64,000 bases of DNA from Salinigranum marinum (GCF_024228675.1 NZ_CP100461.1:2725398-2789397); one strand, 5' to 3'; shown: positions 29,345-41,600, counted from the first letter of the stretch. A program made the numbers and translations. Notes: generated by a model not told the origin, from the letters alone.

Positions 29345-30157
29345 ATGACGACGGGTCGGTGTCGGGTCATGACGTTCAACGTCCGCTACGACACTGCGGC
29401 CGACGGGGCGAACGCCTGGGAACACCGTCGAGCGATGGTCGCGAGCGTCGTCCGGTTTCACGCACCCGACATCGTCGGCCTGCAGGAGCCGCTGGCACAC
29501 CAGTACGACTACCTCCGCGAGCGCCTTCCGGCGTACGCGTGGGAAGCGGCGGGACGGATCGACGGCGACGCCGAGGGGGAGCACTGTCCGCTCGGGCGGC
29601 GGCACGAGCGGGTGTCGGCCGAAGAACACGGCACCGTGTGGCTCTCCGAGACCCCCGACGTGCCGGGGAGTTCCTACCCGAGCGCCGGCAAGCCCCGGCT
29701 CGTGACGTGGTCGCGACTGCGGATCGACGGGGTCGAAGCAGTCGTCTGCAACACCCACTTCGACCACGAGAGCGATCGGGCCCGCGTGCGAAGCGCCCGA
29801 CAGCTCAGGACCCTGGTTGGTCACCTCGGCGGCGCGGGTGAGGACGGGAGCCCGTCCCTCCCGGTGGTGGTGCTCGGCGACTTCAACTGCACGCCCGGCT
29901 CCGAGCCGTACCGCGTCCTGACCGAGCGGGACGGCGTTCGGGGACTACCACTCACGGACGCGATGAGCGTCTCGGACCACCCTCACCACGGGCCGACGAA
30001 GACGTTCGAGCGGTTCGACGGCGCGCCCGACCGCAAGATCGACCACGTGTTCGTCACCGGCGATATCGCGGTCAGACAACACGGCGTCCTCGCCGACCAC
30101 TGGGACGGCCGCCCGCCGTCCGATCACCTCCCCGTGGTCGCCGAACTGGTGCTGTGA
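29345..30157 (+). CDS. Endonuclease/exonuclease/phosphatase family hydrolase
   Basis: 270 residues from the ATG at 29345 (MTTGRCRVMTFNVRYDTA). Metal and catalytic motifs of the EEP fold are present: FNVRYD near 11, GLQEP near 51, CNTHFDHES near 136, LGDFNCTPGS near 176, and the C-terminal SDHLPV near 260. No signal peptide. The motif pattern and length match secreted-type sugar or lipid phosphodiesterase relatives as well as nucleases, so the substrate is open. Confidence 0.9.
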   Translation: MTTGRCRVMTFNVRYDTAADGANAWEHRRAMVASVVRFHAPDIVGLQEPLAHQYDYLRERLPAYAWEAAGRIDGDAEGEHCPLGRRHERVSAEEHGTVWLSETPDVPGSSYPSAGKPRLVTWSRLRIDGVEAVVCNTHFDHESDRARVRSARQLRTLVGHLGGAGEDGSPSLPVVVLGDFNCTPGSEPYRVLTERDGVRGLPLTDAMSVSDHPHHGPTKTFERFDGAPDRKIDHVFVTGDIAVRQHGVLADHWDGRPPSDHLPVVAELVL

Positions 30158-30277
30158 GTCCGTCGACGTCCGTCGGTCGGCCCGCGTCCGCTTCACTTCG
30201 CTCGCGCAAATTTTTATACCATCGGGAACCAACCGTCGTACGCCTCCCATTGAAAACGAAGCGGAGGCGAGTAAACC

Positions 30278-31213
30278 ATGAGCGATTTGCGTACCCACGC
30301 CGAAGAGATCGTATCGCAGTTTTCAGACCATCTGGACCTCTCGGTCGACGAGGTTGAAGAACGGCTCGACAACCTCGTCAACGAGTACCGCGTGCCCGTC
30401 GAGGAGGCGCGCCGGAGCGTCACCAACAGCTACCTCGACGAGGCGGGCATGGAGCGCGACGACCTCGGTCGTGGCGGCTCGCAGGCCGTGCAGTTGGGAG
30501 ATATCGACGCGGACGAACAGTGGGTCGACGTCACGGTCAAAGTCGTCGATCTCTGGGAGCCCCGCAGCGACTCCATCTCACAGGTCGGCCTGGTCGGCGA
30601 CGAGTCCGGGACGAAGAAGTTCGTCGCTTTTACCACCTCCGACCTGCCCGAACTCGACGAGGGCGCCTCGTACACGCTCTCGAACGTCGTCACCGACGAG
30701 TACCAGGGCAACTTCTCGATCAAGCTCAACCGGACGACGACCATCACCGAACTCGACGAGGAGATCGAGGTCGGCGACGACACCAGCGAGGCCGAGGGCG
30801 CGCTGGTCGACATCCAGTCGGGATCCGGGTTGATCAAGCGCTGTCCCGAGGAGGACTGTACCCGCGTGCTCCAGAACGGCCGCTGTTCCGAACACGGCAA
30901 CGTCGAGGGCGAGTTCGACCTCCGGATCAAGGGCGTTCTCGACGACGGCGCGGAGGTCCACGAAGTGATCTTCGGGCGCGAGACGACCGAGGAGTTGACC
31001 GGTGTCAGCTTAGAGGAAGCGAAACAGCGGGCGATGGACGCGCTCGACACGACCGTGGTCGCCGACGACATGCGCGCCGACGTCCTGGGTCGGTACTACC
31101 GGGTGAGCGGCCCGACGTTCGGTCGCTACCTGCTCGTCGACGACTTCGAACAGCTCTCCGCGCCCGCGGCCGCGGATGCGAGTGCCCTGCTGTCCGACGC
31201 GAGGTCGATCTGA
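30278..31213 (+). CDS. rpa3: Replication protein A, Rpa3 type (ssDNA-binding)
   Basis: 311 residues. An N-terminal helical region (1-60) is followed by OB folds (about 65-165 and 170-280). A zinc knuckle CPEEDC...CSEHG lies at about residues 188-208 in the second fold. Length and arrangement match haloarchaeal Rpa3. It binds single-stranded DNA in replication and repair. The partner gene starts one base after its stop codon. Confidence 0.9.
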   Translation: MSDLRTHAEEIVSQFSDHLDLSVDEVEERLDNLVNEYRVPVEEARRSVTNSYLDEAGMERDDLGRGGSQAVQLGDIDADEQWVDVTVKVVDLWEPRSDSISQVGLVGDESGTKKFVAFTTSDLPELDEGASYTLSNVVTDEYQGNFSIKLNRTTTITELDEEIEVGDDTSEAEGALVDIQSGSGLIKRCPEEDCTRVLQNGRCSEHGNVEGEFDLRIKGVLDDGAEVHEVIFGRETTEELTGVSLEEAKQRAMDALDTTVVADDMRADVLGRYYRVSGPTFGRYLLVDDFEQLSAPAAADASALLSDARSI

Positions 31214-31214
31214 C

Positions 31215-31817
31215 ATGAGCCAGTCCATCCCCACCCGCGAAGTCGCCCGGCGCGTCTTCGCGGGCGAGTTCAACGACGCCAGCTACACGTTCACCGAGAG
31301 CGACGACGAGCGCGCACCCGTCTACCTGCTCCTCCCCTCCGGGGAGCGGGCCAACCGAGTGTTCCTCGTCGGGACCCTCACCGAGAAGGAAGACATCGGG
31401 GACGACGCCGAGTACTGGCGCGGCCGGATCGTCGACCCGACAGGGACGTTCTTCGTCTACGCCGGGCAGTACCAGCCCGAAGCCGCCGCCGCGCTACGCG
31501 ACCTCGACGCGCCGTCGTACGTCGCCATCGTCGGCAAGCCGCGGACGTACGAACCCGACGACGGCGACGGCGTCATCGTGAGCGTCCGGCCCGAGTCCAT
31601 CACCGAAGTCGACGCCGCAACCCGGGACCGCTGGGTCGTCGAGACCGCCCAGCGCACCCTCGAACGGGTTCGGACGTTCGACGACGAGGGTAACCGCTAC
31701 GCACAGATGGCCAAAGAGCGGTACGACCTCGCGGTCGAACAGTACCGTGAGGAGGCCATCGCGGCGCTACAGAGCCTCGACGAGACGGGCGAACTAGACG
31801 AGGCCCCGACGGCGTAA
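31215..31817 (+). CDS. rpap3: RPA-associated protein (COG3390, RPAP3)
   Basis: 200 residues starting MSQSIPTREVARRVFAGEFN. An OB-like central domain (RVFLVGTLTEKEDIG, WRGRIVDPTGTFFVYAG) is typical of COG3390. In Haloferax volcanii the Rpa3 and RPAP3 proteins are co-transcribed and interact; the same one-base spacing here supports this. Confidence 0.9.
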   Translation: MSQSIPTREVARRVFAGEFNDASYTFTESDDERAPVYLLLPSGERANRVFLVGTLTEKEDIGDDAEYWRGRIVDPTGTFFVYAGQYQPEAAAALRDLDAPSYVAIVGKPRTYEPDDGDGVIVSVRPESITEVDAATRDRWVVETAQRTLERVRTFDDEGNRYAQMAKERYDLAVEQYREEAIAALQSLDETGELDEAPTA

Positions 31818-32011
31818 CCGTCGGTGCCGGTTCGGGTTTTGTCATCCGACCGACCCTCGGCTAGCACCGCGTCCGCCGGCCGGCGACGGGACCGGTCGCG
31901 CCGAGGTCGTCGTGGGAACGAGTCGGTTCGAGCGGTGGAGCCCCGACCGACGGCCCGATGTCTGACGAACCATTAAGTACGAGCGGGCTGCATTCCGTGG
32001 TAGAATCAGTC

Positions 32012-32434
32012 ATGGGCAACAAGAACAAAACAATCTCGTTCCGCGTCAACGAGGACTCGTTCGAGACGCTTCGTGAGATCGCAGAGGAACGGGACATCTC
32101 GCTGTCCGCCGTCTTCCGCGACTACGTCGACACGCTCGTTGCCCAGGACGGCCAGGTGCGGGTCGTCCCCGAGCACGAACTCCGACAGCTGCAGCAGAGC
32201 GAGGACGAGTCCGAGAGCTTCCCGCCGAAGGTGAAGGTGCCGAAGAGCTTCATCCGTGAGCACGAACGTCTCGAACTCGAAGCCGAACACCTCCGCGAGC
32301 AGCTGGAAGAGCACAAGGGTTACGTCAACTACCTCCGCGAGCAGTTGGAGGAACAGAACGACGAGGAGGAAGTCATCCAGCTCGAGGACCTCGACGGGGG
32401 CGAGCGCGAGGAGCCGTCGTTCCGGCTGGGGTAG
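32012..32434 (+). CDS. Ribbon-helix-helix protein with coiled coil
   Basis: 140 residues from MGNKNKTISFRVNEDSFETL. Residues 5-45 form an RHH DNA-binding fold; residues about 85-125 are a coiled coil (LELEAEHLREQLEEHKGYV). The acidic tail ends PSFRLG. It may be a cell-division-type haloarchaeal RHH regulator such as CdrL, but no cdrS or ftsZ2 is adjacent, so this is only a suggestion. Confidence 0.8.
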   Translation: MGNKNKTISFRVNEDSFETLREIAEERDISLSAVFRDYVDTLVAQDGQVRVVPEHELRQLQQSEDESESFPPKVKVPKSFIREHERLELEAEHLREQLEEHKGYVNYLREQLEEQNDEEEVIQLEDLDGGEREEPSFRLG

Positions 32435-32590
32435 TTTTATGACAGTTTTCTGAATAGTCGGGGCTCGGGCGCGTTCGTGACACCGACGACCGACTGGCCG
32501 AGCTGAAGCGTCGGTACGGTCCGGAGAACGTGTTCCGAGTGGACCAGAACGTCGAACGGGACGACGAGAAGGATGAGCGTCGTCTCCGTC

Positions 32591-33052
32591 TTAGCGGCGG
32601 CCGGCGAGCGATCGCTTCGCCTCCCCCGCCTCCTGCGCCGCGGCCCGGTTCCCGTCGACCTCTGCGAGCGCCTCGACGGCCTCGAGCGTCCGGACCGACT
32701 GGTCGAGAAACGAGAGCACGTCACCGGGGTACGCGTACAGCATGTAGTCGTCGCCCATCACGTCCACGATGGCGTCCGGCCCCAGCCCCTCGGCACGGAG
32801 TTCGAGCAGATAGCGGATGAACTGTCGCTCGGGGTAGCCCGTGTAGAGTTGGTCCTCGCTGTCGCAGTCGAGGAAGTCGGTCGCGAAGTCGAGGAGACGG
32901 TCACGCGTCGCATCGTCGACCTTCGAGAGGCCCTCGCCCGAGTAGAGCAGTTCGATGGTCGCTCCCTTGAACGCCCCCTTCGGGATCGAGGTGTCGAGCT
33001 GTGAGACGATCTGCCTGTGGTTCTTCAGGTAGATCTTGTCGGTGATGGCCAC
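32591..33052 (-). CDS. Conserved haloarchaeal protein, unknown
   Basis: 153 residues from a GTG at 33052 (VAITDKIYLKNHRQIVSQLD). Mostly helical. A repeated theme VDVMGDDYMLYAYPGDVLSFLDQSVRTLEAV near residue 98 looks conserved. A longer frame upstream to 33370 is not protein-like. No known domain recognised. It is divergent from the membrane protein at 33213. Confidence 0.75.
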   Translation of the reverse strand: MAITDKIYLKNHRQIVSQLDTSIPKGAFKGATIELLYSGEGLSKVDDATRDRLLDFATDFLDCDSEDQLYTGYPERQFIRYLLELRAEGLGPDAIVDVMGDDYMLYAYPGDVLSFLDQSVRTLEAVEALAEVDGNRAAAQEAGEAKRSLAGRR

Positions 33053-33212
33053 GGTTCGTGATCCACAGTGGTCGCCACGGTGGCAAAAGCGTCCCGCTCC
33101 ACGGTGGGGGACAGACGGAGAGGCGAACGGGTCGGTATAACGGTGTCGCCGATCCGGGTGACGCGCCCACAGTCGGCCAAACCCGTTGACGCCCCCGCGA
33201 CAGTGTACACCC

Positions 33213-33686
33213 GTGTCAACCACGACATCGACGGCACGGCAACCAGGCGTATCGGTCGGAAACTGGAAAGCGGGCGTCGTCAGCGGCGTCGCGGGCGCGC
33301 TCGCGATGGGCGCGCTCGTCGCCGCGATGAACCTCCCCACGGTCGCCGTGGCGATCCCCTCGCTGTACACGCTCGCACCGCCACCGAGTCCGGGAGTCGG
33401 ACTGGTCGTCCACGTCTCGCACGGCGCCGTCCTCGGCGTCGTCTACGCGGGCCTGGCGGGCGCGTTCGGCCTCGACTCGCCGCGAAAACGCCTCGGACTC
33501 GGCCTCGTCTGGGGCGTCGTTACCTGGGTTGGCCTCGCGGCGCTGCTCATGCCCCTCTGGCTGAGTGCGGTCGGTTCACCCGCCTCACCCCCGTTCCCGA
33601 ACTTCGCGATCCCGTCGCTCCTGTGGCACGTCGTCTACGGGCTGGTCCTCGGCGGCGCCTACGTCGCGACCGGAGATCGGCTCTAA
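33213..33686 (+). CDS. Small four-helix membrane protein, unknown
   Basis: 157 residues from a GTG at 33213 (VSTTTSTARQPGVSVGNWKA). Four hydrophobic segments with Gly-rich helices (AGVVSGVAGALAMGALVAAM, GLVVHVSHGAVLGVVYAGLA). An ATG at 33186 is possible but adds a Cys-containing stretch that looks non-native. Confidence 0.7.
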   Translation: MSTTTSTARQPGVSVGNWKAGVVSGVAGALAMGALVAAMNLPTVAVAIPSLYTLAPPPSPGVGLVVHVSHGAVLGVVYAGLAGAFGLDSPRKRLGLGLVWGVVTWVGLAALLMPLWLSAVGSPASPPFPNFAIPSLLWHVVYGLVLGGAYVATGDRL

Positions 33687-36185
<2,499 letters not shown>

Positions 36186-36367
36186 TCTAGCTGAGAACCG
36201 CCGGATCTGTTCCCAGTTCCCGGTCGGTTCCCAGGTGTGACGTCTCGGTGGTGGGTCGCCACGAACCCCGGGCCGACCTGGCACGTCACGATCGATACGC
36301 GCGGTCTCCGCAGTACGACCCCCGAGAGCTGCCACCGATCGAGCGGTTCGACGAGACCGTCCCCCGA

Positions 36368-36925
36368 CTACTCGGGTTTCCGCTGAAACACCCGCCACTG
36401 TGGCGCCTCGTCGTCGCGCTCGACGATCGACTCGACCTTCTCCCGACGGAGGTCGTCGAGTAGTGCCGCGGCGTGAGCGACCCACGCCGCGAACAGCCGC
36501 GTGAGTTCCCGACGGACGACTTCGGGCTCTCGCGGCGTGTAGACATACACCTGCCCTCCTCGTTCGAGGAGGCGACGGCGTTTCTCGACGACCCCGAGGC
36601 CGACGAGGTGGTTCAGGTGGCGCGTGACGACGCTCCGGTCGTAGTCGGTCTCGCTCGCCAACTGGTTCACGGTCAACTCGCCGCCCTCCATGACGCACAG
36701 GCAGAGTTCGAGTTCCGTGTCGGACATGTCGAAGACGCTCCGGAGCAGGTCGGCGAGCGACGGTTCTTCGAGCGGCGCGCCGTCGTCGACCGCTTCCATC
36801 GGACGGTCACAACAGCGGATCGATCCGGTGCCGACGCCAACGTTCCCACACGAGGCACACTCGAAGAGGTCGGTCGAACCGGCGGACGGTCGCATGGGTC
36901 GGCGGTTGCACCGACGGAGTGACAT
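36368..36925 (-). CDS. Zinc-ribbon plus winged-helix transcription regulator
   Basis: Up to 185 residues; the start may be 36925 or 36895 (MRPSAGSTDLFECASCGNVG). The N-terminal zinc ribbon has CASCG and a CCDRP knuckle. The central winged helix (about 60-145) has GGELTVNQLASETDYDRSVVTRHLNHLVGLGVVEKRR. The C-terminus is helical. It reads towards katG and away from nothing else, so regulation of katG or the peroxiredoxin is plausible but only inferred from position. Confidence 0.8.
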   Translation of the reverse strand: MSLRRCNRRPMRPSAGSTDLFECASCGNVGVGTGSIRCCDRPMEAVDDGAPLEEPSLADLLRSVFDMSDTELELCLCVMEGGELTVNQLASETDYDRSVVTRHLNHLVGLGVVEKRRRLLERGGQVYVYTPREPEVVRRELTRLFAAWVAHAAALLDDLRREKVESIVERDDEAPQWRVFQRKPE

Positions 36926-36976
36926 AGCTGTGGCCGCTGTGCGTCGGTCCTACCAGAGAGGCCGCCGTGTGGCGAC

Positions 36977-37507
36977 TCACTCGCCCACCGGTTCCGCCCC
37001 CTCGTCGGGGTCGGAGAGCTCACACTCGTCGCCGCGACAGCGTGTGGCCTGTTCCACGGCCGCGAACTCCGGTCCCGCGTCCCCGATGTCGCCGCGCCAC
37101 GCGAACTGTACCAGAGACGTGGGATCGACGACGAACAGCGCCATCCCCGGCACCCGCCGGTGCCCCTCGAACTCCGGTTCGAGGACGCCGTAGGCCTCCG
37201 CGACCCGCCCGTCGGTGTCCGACAGCAGGGGGAACGCCACGTCGTACTCGCGGGCGAACCGCTGGTGGGCGTGGACGCTATCCGCGCCGATTCCCAACAC
37301 GGCCGTGTCGTCGAGCAGCGTGAGCCAACCGGCGTCGCGGACCGCACACAGCTGTGAGACACACGCCGGATGTAAGTCGAAGGGGTAGAACACCAGGATC
37401 ACCGACCAGCCGCTGTCGACGTACTCCGCGAGGGCGTGGTCGTCGATCGCGTCGCCCGCGGCACCCGGCAGGGTGAACGCCGGGGCAGTCTGTCCTGTCT
37501 GGAGCAT
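36977..37507 (-). CDS. Peroxiredoxin (AhpC/TSA family)
   Basis: 176 residues from MLQTGQTAPAFTLPGAAGDA. Thioredoxin fold with the peroxidatic Cys49 in FYPFDLHPACVSQLC and a second Cys54; further Cys near the C-terminus (RCRGDECEL) could resolve the disulfide. It reduces peroxides using thiol donors. The usual Thr before the active Cys is replaced (HPAC instead of TPVCT), a variation seen in Prx-like redoxins. Confidence 0.88.
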   Translation of the reverse strand: MLQTGQTAPAFTLPGAAGDAIDDHALAEYVDSGWSVILVFYPFDLHPACVSQLCAVRDAGWLTLLDDTAVLGIGADSVHAHQRFAREYDVAFPLLSDTDGRVAEAYGVLEPEFEGHRRVPGMALFVVDPTSLVQFAWRGDIGDAGPEFAAVEQATRCRGDECELSDPDEGAEPVGE

Positions 37508-37641
37508 GTTCCACGTACGCGGAGTGTGTCGATGAACCTCCTGCGCCCGTGTGTCACGGTCGCACGCGACCGAAATCCGAGTCGTAACGCTTTTTGACTG
37601 CACACGACTCTGGCTTTATTGCAGACGCAAGCAACCAGCGC

Positions 37642-37714
37642 GTCCGGGTTGGGGTAATGGTCATCCTTCAGCCTTGTGGAGGCTGAGACGCGGGTTCGAT
37701 TCTCGCACCCGGAC
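37642..37714 (+). tRNA. tRNA-His (GTG), encoded G-1, no CCA
   Basis: Folds fully: acceptor stem TCCGGGT (37643-37649) with ACCCGGA, an encoded G-1 (37642) pairing with discriminator C73 (37714), D-arm, anticodon stem CAGCC/GGCTG with loop TTGTGGA (anticodon GTG), and T-arm GCGGG/CTCGC with loop TTCGATT. G-1:C73 is the identity element of tRNA-His. CCA is not encoded. The gene lies 162 bp before an integrase, so its 3' end is the probable attachment site. Confidence 0.95.
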
Positions 37715-37876
37715 TTCCAATTCCTTCGGAAACTATGGTTTCAGAGCTTCTGCAGAGGAATCTGTATTCCACAGATTCACAAGAAGCTCTGTATGCCGAA
37801 AAGGCTGCCAAGAGTTCTCGAAGGCCATCCCCGCGCCGTCCGTCGATTCCGCCAAACTATCAGGACAAATACAGAT

Positions 37877-38992
37877 ATGACGGACGACCTGCCGGACGAC
37901 ATCCCCCTCGTCCACGACATCGACGCGAAGCAGCTGAACCGCCTGCAGATGGAAGACTACCGCGACCATCGCCGAGAAGTCCTCACGTGGCTCTGGACGA
38001 GCGGCAGAGTTCCAGCTGAAGGAAAGGGATACAGCCACTCGGTGGTCGAGAACACCGCCTACCGACTCTCGAAGATATATCGATGGCTGTGGGAGCGCGA
38101 CGGATACACGGCCAGTTTGACGCAGGGTGACGCCGATGCGTTCATCGAGGAGCTTCGCGGGAGGAGCTGGTCGGACGAGAACAAGAACCAGTACGTGAAA
38201 GCTCTGAAACGGTACTTTTCGTGGCGTGAGTACGAGAGAGGTGCCGGCGAGTGGGAACCAGAGCAGACCTACACTCCCGGTCAGCAAACCCACCACGCTC
38301 GTGACTATCTCACCCTCGACGAACGGCAGCTGATTCGCGACGCCGCCTTGGACTACGCCACGATCCCGTCCTACGACCACGCGTCTGCAGACGAACGTGA
38401 CCGGTGGAACATCCACCTCGCACAACGCTTCGAGAAGCCGAAACGCGACGTGACACGTGAAGACTGGGAACGGGCGACGAGTTGGAAGATTCCCAGTCTG
38501 GTCGCAACCGGTCTCGATGCTGGACTGCGGCCGATCGAAGTCGAACGTGCACGCGTCTCGTGGGTGGACGTGCCGAACGCAGTGTTGCGCATTCCAAAAG
38601 AACAGGACAGTAAGGGGACGAACGGCGGCGAGAACTGGACTGTTAGCCTCCGTGAGGACACTGCCCGTCATCTCGAACGGTGGCTCGACGAGCGCAGAAC
38701 TCGCCCGAAGTACGACAGTCGATCCGAACTCTGGCTCACCAGCCACAGTAATCCGTTCGGGTCGGATGCCCTCAATTACATCCTCGGGAAGCTCTGCACC
38801 GAGGCCGGGATCTCGACCGAGAATCGAGATATCTCGTGGTATTCCATCCGACACTCCACTGGAACGTACATGGCTCGTGAAGAGGGTCTCGCCGCCGCGC
38901 AAGACCAACTCCGCCACCTGTCTGAACAGACGACGATGCGGTACGATCAGGCACCGCCTGAAGACCGCAGAGACGCCCTCGACAGGATGTGA
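37877..38992 (+). CDS. Tyrosine recombinase/integrase
   Basis: 371 residues from the ATG at 37877. The N-terminal SAM-like core-binding domain is at about 25-125; the catalytic domain is about 185-365. Catalytic residues: R218 (GLDAGLRPIE), a Lys at 241 or 246, Y322 in the HxxR position (YSIRH, so Tyr for the usual His), R325, H347 (QLRHLSEQTT) and nucleophile Y356 (MRYDQ). It probably integrates the island at tRNA-His. Haloarchaeal integrases of this type accompany tRNA-targeted elements. Confidence 0.92.
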   Translation: MTDDLPDDIPLVHDIDAKQLNRLQMEDYRDHRREVLTWLWTSGRVPAEGKGYSHSVVENTAYRLSKIYRWLWERDGYTASLTQGDADAFIEELRGRSWSDENKNQYVKALKRYFSWREYERGAGEWEPEQTYTPGQQTHHARDYLTLDERQLIRDAALDYATIPSYDHASADERDRWNIHLAQRFEKPKRDVTREDWERATSWKIPSLVATGLDAGLRPIEVERARVSWVDVPNAVLRIPKEQDSKGTNGGENWTVSLREDTARHLERWLDERRTRPKYDSRSELWLTSHSNPFGSDALNYILGKLCTEAGISTENRDISWYSIRHSTGTYMAREEGLAAAQDQLRHLSEQTTMRYDQAPPEDRRDALDRM

Positions 38993-39278
38993 GTACTGCC
39001 CACTCGAATGGCGGGAAAGAATAACAAAAGAGACCATACATTCGACTACATACTATATTGTGAGTGTCAGAACGAGCTGTGCGGGAAACAACACGCGTTT
39101 CGGTCGCGAGACACACTTAGACACTGATCGGCTGAACAGTGATCTCTGCGGTCGCGTACTACATTTTCGGCCCGAGCTGAGTCCAGAATCACACCACAGC
39201 CACTGTTCCAGTTCGTTCGTGATAATTTTAATTCGTTCTGTAGTAAATTTTTTTGCCTCAGGCGACGTCTGGTGTAGT

Positions 39279-39458
39279 ATGGGAATGAAATTCACCCTCA
39301 GCAAGCCCTACCGTGGCTTCGACGCAGAGACCGAATTCGAACAGATCGCCAAATACGGCAGCTGGCACCTCGCGGCAGCCAAACTCGAAGCCGTGGACGG
39401 CTCCGACCAGCGCATCGAAGTGACCACCGACGAACTCAAGCAGCACTTCGCCGCATAG
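39279..39458 (+). CDS. Small protein (59 aa), unknown
   Basis: MGMKFTLSKPYRGFDAETEF onward, ending in Ala-rich HFAA. Mixed alpha/beta and acidic, with no Cys. The preceding 60 bases are AT-rich and could be a promoter. The coding-like amino acid composition and the strong promoter-like region support expression, but the family is not recognised. Confidence 0.6.
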   Translation: MGMKFTLSKPYRGFDAETEFEQIAKYGSWHLAAAKLEAVDGSDQRIEVTTDELKQHFAA

Positions 39459-39711
39459 CGTCACTGTCTCGTCCGAGATCGACCCGCGAGTGGATTTTTC
39501 CAGTGGTACGTAAGCACAGGGGATCGCAGACCTCGCGTGAGACGGCTTCTGAAGCATTATTTGGTGTAGCCGATCTATCTCGTGTATGAGTCCAACAAAC
39601 CAAAAATCTGTTATTTAATAGGTTACGAAAACTTCTGCTAGTATTACTGGTTCGAAACTCCGGCGACAGGTTGTCGCTATGCTGGGAAGATTCCCCGCCC
39701 CTGTGCGTCGC

Positions 39712-40305
39712 TCACCCACCTTCGACGTCGAGTTCCTCTATCTCGTCGAGGAACGCTGGTCGGTTCGAGTGTTTCTCTTTCAGGCGTACGACGAACGCCT
39801 CGAACTCCTCTTCGAACCCCAACTCCCGCATCTCTTCGAGGTACTCGATCACCGTCCGATAGTGTTTCCGGCCCGTCGTCTCGGCGAGGAACGGTTCGAG
39901 ATGTTCCTTGTACACCTCGAAGTACGTCCTCGGGTCGTGCGCAGAGACGTCTGCTCGATACTCGCTCAAAATCGTGAGTCCACTGTCACCCGCCGTACGC
40001 CAGAACGCGTCGTCGGGTTCGTTGCGAGCCGCATCGATAACCGTCTCGAACACCTCCTCGGTACGTCCCTCGCGCAGATAGAGGTCAGTCAGGCGACGAA
40101 CGTATGACTCCTCGAACTCGGCTTCGAGTGTCGTCACGACCTCCGCCCACTGCTCGTCCGAACAGAGCGTTCGCAACTCCTCGTAGTGTGTCCAGTCGCC
40201 GGTCTGCAGGAACAGTTCCCGCAGGAGCGCCTTCCGTCGGTCTGGGTCGAACTCGGCGTACGCGTCGATCAGGAACCGGCGGATATCTGCGGTGCGCGAG
40301 AACGC
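39712..40305 (-). pseudogene. C-terminal fragment of a SWIM-type zinc finger protein
   Basis: Residues such as IDAYAEFDPDRRKALLRELF, HYRTVIEYLEEMRELGFEEE and KEKHSNRPAFLDEIEEL resemble the helical TPR-like C-terminus of SWIM zinc finger proteins. The N-terminal SWIM (CxCx-CxH) part is missing. The meaningful sequence stops near 40305, where the opposite strand begins an SDR fragment. The frame stays open further upstream by chance. Confidence 0.6.
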
Positions 40306-40569
40306 GTCAACGCCGTCTCGCCAGCCACGACGAAGACACTGATGGTCGAAGCCGTGTTCGAAGAGATAGCCAGCGAACGGGGAATCAGCGTCGACGAAGC
40401 CGAACAGCGGTTCCTCGCCGAGGAGCGCCCTCACATCGTACTCGGACGTGTGGCCGAACCCAAAGAGGTCGCCGGCGTCATCGCATTCCTCGCGAACGAT
40501 GACGCGTCGTTCGTCACGGGTGCGAACTACCGTGTCGACGGAGGTTCCGTCGCCAGCATGAGCCTCTGA
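40300..40569 (+). pseudogene. C-terminal fragment of a short-chain dehydrogenase/reductase
   Basis: About 90 residues with clear SDR C-terminal features: RVNAVSPATTKT, then VLGRVAEPKEVAGVIAFLAN and DASFVTGANYRVDGGSVASM. The Rossmann fold and the catalytic Ser-Tyr-Lys region are absent. It begins exactly where the SWIM-type fragment on the other strand begins, so the junction at about 40300 is a recombination scar. Confidence 0.75.
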
Positions 40570-40643
40570 GGTAGCTACACGATGGCCCCGATAACGCGAC
40601 TACGCTGACGAGGGGCAGTCCTCGTTGTGGCCGGACGCCTGCG

Positions 40644-41087
40644 TCACCCCAGTTCGGCAGCCACAGTATCGTGGTCGTTCGTCGTGAGTTCGAGCCAGTT
40701 GCCGTCAGGATCCGTGAAGTAGAGCGAGTACGAGAGGTCATGGTCGACCACGTCGGCAGGGGACACTGGCTCGCCGTCACGGTTGGTCAGGTCAAGCGTA
40801 TCCAGCCGGTCGACGAACGAGAGGAATCCGGCAGCGTCCGTTTGGAAGGCGATTCGATGAGGACTCACCGCCTGTCCGCGGGTCGCCGTCTCCCGCTCGA
40901 ACAGGGCCAATTTCGTGGTGTCGTCGACTGACAGCACCAGTGGCCCCCTCCCGGTCGCCCACCATTCTTCGAAGGACACGTCCGGCGCCAGACCCAGCAC
41001 GCGCTCGTACCATGCTGCGGCGTCGTCCCAATCGGCGACGAACAGTTCCACATGGTCGATGCCTGTGACCGTGCCATCTCGAGACAT
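40644..41087 (-). CDS. VOC family (glyoxalase-like) protein
   Basis: 147 residues from MSRDGTVTGIDHVELFVADW. Paired beta-alpha-beta modules of the vicinal oxygen chelate fold; metal-ligand-type His and Glu in IDHVELFV, SPHRIAFQTD and DPDGNWLELTT. Substrate unknown. It may be a native gene trapped in the island. Confidence 0.85.
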   Translation of the reverse strand: MSRDGTVTGIDHVELFVADWDDAAAWYERVLGLAPDVSFEEWWATGRGPLVLSVDDTTKLALFERETATRGQAVSPHRIAFQTDAAGFLSFVDRLDTLDLTNRDGEPVSPADVVDHDLSYSLYFTDPDGNWLELTTNDHDTVAAELG

Positions 41088-41600
41088 ACCGTGGATGTAG
41101 CTCGGGGACGTGTAATAGCACCGGGGACTGAAATCAACGTTTGCGCTATCCAGACGATGATTTGGGATGGACGGCGAGTAAACGGGGAACAAGCAATCTC
41201 ACGCACACCGATAGCGACGCGCTGGCCTCTGGGGAGATGACCGAGCGCATAGAGGTGCTTCGTCTCACGACGGAAGTCCGAACGGGCGGATTAGCCGTCC
41301 ATCTCACCCTATTCCAGCACACGTTTCGGTACCCCTCCATGGTCGGGACGGGAACCGGTCTTGTTCCGGTTGAATGTCGAGACGAGACAGCAGACGGACG
41401 GAGCATCGCTCCGGTACCGCTCGAACAGTCTCGACCGCGCTCGGCGGTTCACACCGTCGGTATGCATAAGAGACGACGGATCTTCACCGGGCAGGCCAAC
41501 CAACATCTCGGTCATCACTCGCGTAGACTAATAGACACGGACAAATCCAGTGAAACAAAGAAGACACGTCACCCCCACTTAGCAGACTTTCGCCGAGGAA
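41088..41600. other. No gene seen
   Basis: About 510 bp with short frames only; none has a credible protein sequence. Low-GC, consistent with degraded island DNA. Confidence 0.5.
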
